A stretch of DNA of 12,938 nucleotides from Clostridia bacterium. Lineage in GTDB: Bacteria; Bacillota; Clostridia; Oscillospirales; CAG-272. Location: the NCBI GenBank assembly GCA_900753285.1, contig CAADYN010000140.1, positions 1 to 12,938 on the forward strand, given 5' to 3'. The notes under the pieces were generated by a model that did no database searches, was not told the DNA's origin, and saw nothing but the letters and a program-made list of their open reading frames with translations. How positions within the stretch are numbered: position 1 is the first letter of the stretch; each line of letters opens with the position of its first letter. Position numbers and translations under genes: made by a program. This document shows, piece by piece, positions 7,990-12,938 of this stretch.

Positions 7990-8030
7990 AAAAAAGGCTC
8001 ACGAGGTCTTTGCCGTACCGTAAGCCTTTC
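7990..8030 (-). terminator. Intrinsic terminator of the ABC exporter operon
   Basis: On the minus strand AAAGGCT (8029-8023) pairs with AGCCTTT (7999-7993). The stem continues past one mismatch with ACG/CGT, and a run of T follows on the transcript's 3' side. It lies just past the stop of the downstream ABC gene (8043) and just before the promoter of the next operon (7944). Confidence 0.82.
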
Positions 8031-8042
8031 TATTCAGTTTAG

Positions 8043-9851
8043 TCACACGTACTTGTCCGCTTGGAGACGGAACATATTCGCGTAGATGCCGCCTTTATTC
8101 ATGAGCTCTCTGTGCGAACCGTCCTCCGCTATCCTTCCGTCAGACAGAACCAATATGCGGTGCATGTCGATAAGGTTGAATATTCTGTGGGTTATCATTA
8201 CCGCGCCTTTGTCATTCGACACCTCCGTGAATTCCGTGAATATTTCATGCTCGCAGACGGGGTCAAGGGATGCGGAAGGCTCGTCAAGCAGTATTTCCTT
8301 TGAATCCTTATAGTAAGTCCGCGCAAGTCCGAATCTCTTCCACTGACCGCCCGACAGCTCCCGTCCGTTTTCGTCAAACCGCTTCGTGAGCTGAGTGTCA
8401 AGTCCTCCTTCCCACGCGGATATTATCTCACCGAGGCGGCTTCTCCGGGCAGCTTCGTTTACGCAGTCGTCGTTGTTTTCACAGGCAGCTTTTTCGAGGT
8501 CGGATATGATTATATTCTCTCGCGCGCTCATGCTGTAGTCGACGGATTCCTGGAACATCGCACCGTAGACCTTACGATACTCACCCAAATCATACTCGGC
8601 GATATCCTTTCCGTTCAGCAAAATTCTGCCGGAAGTAGGCTCGTACAGGCGAAGGAGCAGCTTTAGTATTGTCGATTTTCCCGTGCCGTTTTCGCCGACT
8701 ATGCCAATTTTTTCCTTGTCGGTTATCTTAAACGAACAGTGCCTTAAAACGTCGCGCTCCGAGCAGGGGTATCTGAATGAAACGTCCTCAAACTCTATGC
8801 ATATCTCATCGCCGCTGACACGTTCTTTTCCGCCGCTCTCGTTTGTTGAATCAAGCGTGAGAACGTCGCGTATGTAGTCAAGGTTTTCGGAAATATCGTT
8901 GAGCGTGATAACGGAGTCGACAATATCAATGGACGCGGTCGTGAAGCTCGAGAGAATGCTGACGTAGTACGTGATATCTCCCACTCCGATGAGCCGCTTC
9001 AGCGCAGAATACGCCAGTCTGATATAGAAAATGATATCGGACACTCTCACAACAAGGGACGACAGGATTTGAAGTCCGAGCTGCTTCAGATTCTTTTTGT
9101 CGTAGGCGTCGTTGCGGTTCTTCCATTCCCTGTTGTACTTTCCGAGGAAGAAATCCTTTATCCCGTAAAGCATTATCTCCAGACGCTCCGCTCCGAAAAA
9201 CAGTCCGTAGTAGTAGTCCCTCTTACGCTCGGATTTTTCGTATTTCTGCTCGAATTTTCGGTCTTCATCCGACATTTTCAGCTTTATCATGTATCGCGGT
9301 ATGCAGAGTACAAGTATTATCGGAATTATCCACAGCGCAAAGCGTCCGAGTATGATTCCCGAAATGACAAGCTGCGTCAGCGAATACAGCACGTTTTTCA
9401 GCACCGTAGACACATCGAGAATATCGTACATTATTCGGTTGGCGTATGACATTTTGTCGGCAAATACCGGGTCGTCATAGTACGAATACTTTATCTTCGC
9501 CATCTTTTCGACGCAGAAGTTGTCTATGTGGTACTTTATCTCGGCGTCGTATCTGGTGGTGACGATACTGTTTATCTGTTTTACCGCGCATTGCAGGAGC
9601 AGAGACAGCACATAGAATATTACAAGTGTCAAAACATATCCGACAGTCTTCTCCGATGTACCTGAGAACTTAGCCACTACCTCGTTTACTACGTTCTTCC
9701 AGATGAACAAAGGCAGATACGGAATTACCGAAACCACCATGAAAACGATGGATGAAACAATAAGCAAGGTCGGCGCGGAACGGTATGCGAGCTTCGTACT
9801 GAACGCAATGTTACGGGCAACGGACGCGAGCTTTTGCAGTTTATTTTTCAT
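8043..9851 (-). CDS. ABC exporter half-transporter (permease-ATPase fusion), second subunit
   Basis: This 602-residue type-IV ABC exporter subunit has an N-terminal membrane domain (helices near 27-50, 70-90, 155-187 and 260-305) fused to a C-terminal ATPase. The ATPase motifs are complete: Walker A GENGTGKST near 386, MFQE Q-loop near 432, signature LSGGQWKRFGLA near 499, Walker B EILLDEP with SASLD near 519-530 and H-loop ITHR near 553. Its ATG overlaps the end of the upstream half-transporter frame by 11 nt (9841-9851), with AAGGA about 10 nt upstream, so the pair should be translationally coupled and probably forms a heterodimer. Both subunits share the LTKRF..(D/E)..G.ELSGGQW stretch before the signature. 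The substrate cannot be read from sequence; peptide, lipid or drug export are all possible. Confidence 0.9.
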   Translation of the reverse strand: MKNKLQKLASVARNIAFSTKLAYRSAPTLLIVSSIVFMVVSVIPYLPLFIWKNVVNEVVAKFSGTSEKTVGYVLTLVIFYVLSLLLQCAVKQINSIVTTRYDAEIKYHIDNFCVEKMAKIKYSYYDDPVFADKMSYANRIMYDILDVSTVLKNVLYSLTQLVISGIILGRFALWIIPIILVLCIPRYMIKLKMSDEDRKFEQKYEKSERKRDYYYGLFFGAERLEIMLYGIKDFFLGKYNREWKNRNDAYDKKNLKQLGLQILSSLVVRVSDIIFYIRLAYSALKRLIGVGDITYYVSILSSFTTASIDIVDSVITLNDISENLDYIRDVLTLDSTNESGGKERVSGDEICIEFEDVSFRYPCSERDVLRHCSFKITDKEKIGIVGENGTGKSTILKLLLRLYEPTSGRILLNGKDIAEYDLGEYRKVYGAMFQESVDYSMSARENIIISDLEKAACENNDDCVNEAARRSRLGEIISAWEGGLDTQLTKRFDENGRELSGGQWKRFGLARTYYKDSKEILLDEPSASLDPVCEHEIFTEFTEVSNDKGAVMITHRIFNLIDMHRILVLSDGRIAEDGSHRELMNKGGIYANMFRLQADKYV

Positions 9852-11666
9852 CTTCAGCCATTCCTTTCTTGAACTTTTCCGCCTGTATATTGTACAGCAT
9901 AGCGTAGTGTCCGTTCAGCTTTAAGAGTTCCTCGTGACTTCCGCTTTCGATGAGACGACCGCCCTCGAGCACCATTATATAGTCAACCGACATTACTCCC
10001 GACAGGTGGTGCGATATCATAATTCCGCCGTGACCGTCACACAGTCTGCGGAACGATTTGAAAACCATATCATATCCTCCGCAATGGGGTCAAGCGCCGA
10101 CGTCGGTTCGTCAAGAATGAGCATTTTGTGGTCTCCGTAGAACGCGCGTGCAAGAGCCAGTCTTTGCCATTGACCGCCGGACAGCTCTATTCCGTCCTCT
10201 TCAAACCTCTTCGTGAGCTGTTTGTCAAGCATGGCGTCAAGTTCGGACAGGTTAACGGTGTTCAAGGCTTCCTTTACCTGTGCTTCATCCGTCGGTCTGC
10301 TGACGTCTCCTATCGAAACGCTCTCGCTCAGAGAAACCGAATACTGCGATATCTGCTGGAAGCATACTCCGAAAGCACTGCGCAGTGAACGCAGAGAATA
10401 CTCCTTTATGTTTCTGCCGCTTATGAGTATTTCCCCGCTTTCAGGCTCGTATATCCGCATAATCAGCTTTATCAGCGTGCTTTTTCCGGCTCCGTTCAGT
10501 CCGACAAGGGCGACGCACATTCCGGATTTTATCGTGAAGCTGACGTCGTTGAGCACATATGCGTCGTTTCCGGGATAACGGAAGGATACATGGGAAAATG
10601 TTATCTCTGGCGCGTCGGGGAATTCGAGCTTTCCGTCGTCCGCTAAGTCGTTGTCACTTTCGAGGAAGCTCTTGAAGCTCAGAATGTGCGGGACGTAGTA
10701 GCTCATCTCCTCGGCTATGTTGTTAACGAGAGTTCTGCGCACCTGCTCCTGCATGGATATCATAAGTCCTATGTAAAGCACAAGAGTACCGGGAAGCATT
10801 TCGCCCTGAACTGTTTTGTATGTGAAGAACACCGCGAAAAACATAACGCTGAAATACGTGAAAATGTTTCCGAGGAGGTTTTTCAGTCCGGCTTTTGAAT
10901 GCAGCTTCAGTATTTTGCCTTTCAGAGATTTCAGCTTTTCGTCAAACAGCGAGATGAAGTGGTCGGCGTTTGAATATGCCCTGACCTCCTTCGCGTATTT
11001 GCTGCTTGTGAGTATTTCATGGTAGTAGTCGCGCTGTCTGCTTTCCTTGATGTTGTCAAAATTGAAAACGGACATTTCGATTTCGCTCTTGTAGGTGAAA
11101 ATGCAGCCGGGAATGCAGGTCAGAAGAAAAATAATGCCTGCCACGGGAGAATAGCGCAGAAAAACGACAAGAGACGCGCCCGTGGTTATTATCGCGGAGA
11201 AGGTGTTTATCATGGATTCGCTTCCGTTCGCGAGCAGCCATCCCTCCATGGAAGCCGCTTCAACTGCGTCACGATTTGCGGGGTCGTCAAGGTAAGCCGC
11301 GGAGACATTCGCCATCTTGGTGATTTTTGCCATCTCCACAGTATGCCTTACAATATTCGACATTTTGTTTTTCATCCAGTCATAGATGTGGTTCGCGAAA
11401 ACCAAAACTATCATGAGAAGCAGGTATACCGTCAAATAGAGCGCCGCGGCATTGTCGAATATTTTCTCCCGCATAGGCTCAAGAAAACCGTTGACCGTTC
11501 TTTCCCATACAAACACCGACGCTATCGGTATCAGATTTATGAAAAAGCTCAGCAGCAGCGAACCGATGTACATCCACCTGCTCGACTTAAAAGCGAACGC
11601 CATCGCGTAAAAATTCGCCTTAAAGTATTCCTTTATTTTTCCTGTGATTTTATGTATTGTCTTCAT
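9841..11666 (-). pseudogene. ABC exporter half-transporter, first subunit, frameshifted by a 5-bp duplication
   Basis: The start at 11666 opens a 549-residue frame: a membrane domain (helices near 33-55, 75-92, 155-190 and 265-305), then Walker A VGLNGAGKST near 388, signature ELSGGQWQRLALA near 494 and LILDEPTSALDPIAEDM ending at residue 532. There the frame breaks and stops after 17 unrelated residues at 10017. The missing end lies in another frame (10068-9841): VFKSFRR, then IMISHHLSG with the H-loop His, then YIMVLEGGRLIESGSHEELL. At the break ATATG is present twice (10075-10066). With one copy removed the reading becomes AEDMVFKSF, matching the family, and gives about 606 residues. As written, the 549-residue product lacks the switch His. 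AAAAAGG about 10 nt upstream is a weak RBS. A sequencing error, a phase-variable repeat or real decay are all possible. Confidence 0.85.
10066..10075 (-). repeat. ATATG tandem duplication at the ABC frameshift
   Basis: Two exact adjacent copies of ATATG (minus strand, 10075-10071 and 10070-10066) sit where the two frames of the first ABC subunit meet. Five extra bases are not a multiple of three, and removing one copy restores the family reading frame without altering any other residue. Confidence 0.8.
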
Positions 11667-11727
11667 AGTCTGTGAACCTTTTTGTCCCCGAAATGTCGTT
11701 TCCCCAAATTTTCAATACCCGCCGAGC

Positions 11728-11738
11728 CTGAATTTCAG
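11728..11738. repeat. Short palindrome in the ABC operon leader
   Basis: CTGAATTTCAG is a perfect palindrome apart from its central base, lying 10-20 nt downstream of the predicted start site of the minus-strand ABC transcript. It could be an operator or a chance palindrome. Confidence 0.25.
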
Positions 11739-11754
11739 CAAGATATACGAATGC

Positions 11755-11783
11755 ATTTTAACATACAGTAAACATAATGTCAA
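11755..11783 (-). promoter_or_regulatory. Sigma-A type promoter of the ABC exporter operon
   Basis: On the minus strand a perfect TTGACA (11783-11778), 17-nt spacer and TAAAAT (11760-11755) preceded by TGT (extended -10) form a strong promoter. The predicted start is near 11748, leaving a leader of about 80 nt before the ATG at 11666. No riboswitch-like structure is evident in that leader. Confidence 0.8.
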
Positions 11784-11811
11784 TATATGTAATCAAAAAA
11801 ACAATATATGT
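11781..11811. repeat. Two CAATATATGT direct repeats 21 bp apart (candidate operator pair)
   Basis: CAATATATGT occurs exactly at 11781-11790 and 11802-11811, so equivalent bases are 21 bp, or two helical turns, apart on the same face of the DNA. The first copy overlaps three bases of the -35 box of the ABC promoter and the second lies just upstream. The spacer contains a run of seven A. Each copy is also weakly symmetric (ACA/TGT arms). The arrangement is typical of activator or repressor dimer sites. Confidence 0.55.
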
Positions 11812-11826
11812 TCAAATCTATCATCT

Positions 11827-11839
11827 CAACCGACGGTTG
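11827..11839. repeat. 13-bp palindrome upstream of the regulator promoter (candidate operator)
   Basis: CAACCGACGGTTG is a 6-1-6 perfect palindrome, G+C-richer than the AT-rich DNA to its left. It lies 22 bp upstream of the -35 box of the plus-strand regulator promoter. XRE-type dimers bind such short palindromes, so autoregulation by the adjacent gene is a reasonable guess. Confidence 0.45.
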
Positions 11840-11861
11840 TATCTCGCAAAACACGCCTCTA

Positions 11862-11890
11862 TTGCTTTTCCGCCGTTCCTCGGGTATAAT
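11862..11890 (+). promoter_or_regulatory. Sigma-A type promoter of the XRE regulator gene
   Basis: TTGCTT (11862-11867), a 17-nt spacer and a perfect TATAAT (11885-11890) lie 24 nt upstream of the ATG at 11915. The predicted start site, near 11897, leaves a leader of under 20 nt, just long enough for the AAGGAGG ribosome binding site at 11901-11907. Confidence 0.8.
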
Positions 11891-11914
11891 AGTCACAGAA
11901 AAGGAGGCGGAAGC

Positions 11915-12625
11915 ATGAAAAACATAGGAAAAACCATAGCGGAATGCAGAAAAAAGCTCGGTTTTACGCAGGAACAGCTCGGCTCGCGGCTCGGAATATC
12001 GTCTCAGGCGGTATCTAAGTGGGAAACGTGCGACAGTCTGCCGGACATCACTTTAGTACCGAAGATATGCGCAGTCCTCGGGATAACTCCGGATGAGCTT
12101 TTCGGAATGGACGGCGGCAAAGCGGAAGAATACAGCGGGGAGAATGCGCTTGAGGTGATATCGCGGCTGTTTTACGCAAACCATACAAAAATCGAGAGCG
12201 GTGCGGAAAAGCTGAGCGACAAGGGCGTATTCATCTACGATGGCGGCTCATGCGGATTTGTGGGGCTTGAAGGATATCGCGACGCGGTGTTTTCTGCCAA
12301 CAGTGAAGTTATAGCAAAGACCTTATCAATTTTTGCCGAGAGAAACGTCATTGAGGTACTGCGGCATTTGTCGTTCTCTTCCCCCGTCACCGTTGAAGAA
12401 CTTTCAAAGCTGTCGGGGATAGAGGAAGAAAAGCTCGACAAGGTGCTGTTCAGACTGATAAAAGCAAACGTCATTGCATACGGCTCGGACATGGGAGAGG
12501 AAAACAAGCGCGGTTACATCTACTCGACAGGTATGGGAGGAATTTTTCTTATGCTTCTCGGATGCGCGGTAACGGGTCAGGCAGGGGAAAGCGTCTCGCC
12601 CATCGGTCAGTTCTGGATAGGATAA
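11915..12625 (+). CDS. XRE-family regulator with a C-terminal winged-helix-like domain
   Basis: This 236-residue protein starts with a canonical HTH_3 domain (about 6-60): IAECRKKLGFTQEQLGSRLG, then ISSQAVSKWETCDSLPDITL, then LGITPDELF. Residues 142-205 look like a second DNA-binding unit: NVIEVLRHLSFSSPVTVEEL is followed by SKLSGIEEEKLDKVLFRLIK and a strand-rich YIYST stretch, as in ArsR/MarR-type winged helices. The tail has a hydrophobic segment (GGIFLMLLGCAV, about 208-219). I do not recognise the middle section or a ligand site. The start is fixed by AAGGAGG 7 nt upstream and the promoter 24 nt upstream. The frame stays open back to 11777, but that part includes the promoter. It is transcribed divergently from the ABC exporter operon and may control it and itself. 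An enzyme function is unlikely. Confidence 0.88.
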   Translation: MKNIGKTIAECRKKLGFTQEQLGSRLGISSQAVSKWETCDSLPDITLVPKICAVLGITPDELFGMDGGKAEEYSGENALEVISRLFYANHTKIESGAEKLSDKGVFIYDGGSCGFVGLEGYRDAVFSANSEVIAKTLSIFAERNVIEVLRHLSFSSPVTVEELSKLSGIEEEKLDKVLFRLIKANVIAYGSDMGEENKRGYIYSTGMGGIFLMLLGCAVTGQAGESVSPIGQFWIG

Positions 12626-12626
12626 C

Positions 12627-12688
12627 AAAAATGTCCCAACCTCAAAAGTTAGGCAAAAACTAACAAATGGAGGTCGGGACTGTTTTTT
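12627..12688. terminator. Bidirectional terminator-like hairpin between convergent genes
   Basis: GTCCC.ACCTC (12633-12643) pairs with GAGGT.GGGAC (12670-12680) with one internal mismatch. An A-run lies before it and TTTTTT (12683-12688) after it, serving both the regulator and the opposing aldo/keto reductase remnant. The loop holds a second hairpin, GTTAG and CTAAC around a GCAAAAA loop (12648-12664). The element starts directly after the regulator's stop codon and shares its first bases with the element at 1013. Confidence 0.8.
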
Positions 12689-12690
12689 AT

Positions 12691-12938
12691 TTATCTGTTT
12701 GCGAGGATTGCGTCGATTTCATCAAGCTCTTCCTTTGTAAGCTTCATGTTGTCGAGATTCATTCTCTTGAGCGACTGGTCTATTCTTGCGATGAGGTATT
12801 TTCTGCTGCTGTGTGCCGAACGGTGTTATGTCTCCGAAGTTGTGCCAAAGTCCGAGGGATATTGCCGGGAGCTTGAGTCCGCTTCTTCCGCATCTTCTGT
12901 AGGGCATTTTGTCGTACCTTGTCTCTGCGGGAGTGTAG
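12691..12938 (-). pseudogene. Aldo/keto reductase remnant with two internal deletions (5' end outside window)
   Basis: The gene enters from the right edge on the minus strand. Its first visible residues, RYDK then MPYRRCGRSGLKLPAIS and LGLWHNFGD, are the classic N-terminus of YghZ-like (glyceraldehyde 3-phosphate reductase type) aldo/keto reductases, NADPH-dependent TIM-barrel enzymes of about 330 residues. After PFGTQ the homology jumps frame near 12803-12813 to SRKYLIARIDQSLKRMNLD, which normally lies near residue 110-130. It then jumps near 12748-12756 to MKLTKEELDEIDAILANR and a stop at 12691, the family's C-terminus. About 65 and 170 residues are therefore missing, including most of the barrel and the catalytic Lys and His regions; the sizes are from my recollection of the family. 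Read directly, the N-terminal frame ends after 61 residues from its ATG at 12907. No functional enzyme can be made. Confidence 0.85.

Noticed and set aside
10017..10080. Programmed -1 ribosomal frameshift joining the two ABC frames
   Set aside because: The needed shift is -1, but no X-XXY-YYZ slippery heptamer or clear downstream structure is visible. The exact ATATG duplication explains the shift more simply.
11019..11675. 218-residue open frame on the plus strand
   Set aside because: It is antisense to the first ABC exporter subunit, which carries clear family motifs. This frame has no family likeness.
11777..11914. N-terminal extension of the XRE regulator from an ATG at 11777
   Set aside because: This stretch contains the regulator's promoter, the palindrome and a CAATATATGT repeat. 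The ATG at 11915 has an ideal AAGGAGG and begins directly with the HTH domain.
1..12938. CRISPR arrays, tRNA or rRNA genes, insertion sequences, phage genes, or an intein in DnaB
   Set aside because: I saw no regularly spaced repeats, no tRNA-like cloverleaf, no transposase or integrase motifs, and the DnaB motifs run without interruption.

Overview
The window looks like a chromosomal segment of a Clostridia-type member of the Bacillota (Firmicutes), with roughly balanced base composition. The main evidence is the minus-strand block [polytopic membrane protein]-gdpP-rplI-dnaB, which matches the yybS-yybT-rplI-dnaC order known from Bacillus subtilis and relatives. Strong Shine-Dalgarno sites (GGAGG, AAGGAGG, AGGTGA) and TTGNNN-17-TATAAT promoters fit this. 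I cannot name a genus; an uncultured gut Clostridia/Ruminococcaceae-like lineage is a guess.

Layout. (1) 1-1011, plus strand: the 3' part of an ABC-F translation-factor ATPase, entering from the left edge. (2) 1013-1085: a hairpin between convergent genes. (3) 7944 down to 1083, minus strand: a five-gene housekeeping operon, driven by a near-consensus promoter at 7916-7944. It encodes a DUF2232/YybS-like membrane protein, GdpP (c-di-AMP phosphodiesterase), ribosomal protein L9, replicative helicase DnaB and, at the end, 1-deoxyxylulose-5-phosphate synthase (Dxs), probably from a TTG start. (4) 11783 down to 7990, minus strand: a two-gene ABC exporter operon with its own promoter and terminator. 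The upstream half-transporter gene is broken by a 5-bp tandem duplication between its D-loop and H-loop. (5) 11667-11914: a divergent regulatory region with two good promoters, a pair of direct repeats 21 bp apart and a 13-bp palindrome. (6) 11915-12625, plus strand: an XRE-type regulator with a second, winged-helix-like C-terminal domain. (7) 12627-12688: a second hairpin between convergent genes, built like the first. (8) 12691-12938, minus strand: the remains of an aldo/keto reductase gene with two internal deletions, running off the right edge.

How it works together. The housekeeping operon links c-di-AMP turnover, translation, replication and isoprenoid precursor synthesis in one transcript. 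The XRE regulator and the divergent exporter look like a regulator-plus-efflux pair, with repeats in the shared intergenic region as candidate operators. The exporter is probably a heterodimer, and in this sequence one half cannot be made as one full-length chain. I see no CRISPR array, tRNA, rRNA, transposase or phage gene. No intergenic stretch is longer than about 250 bases. I do not see a clearly new multi-gene system. The points most worth following are the 5-bp duplication in the ABC gene, the doubly deleted reductase, the repeat-bearing divergent promoter region and the paired terminator-like elements.
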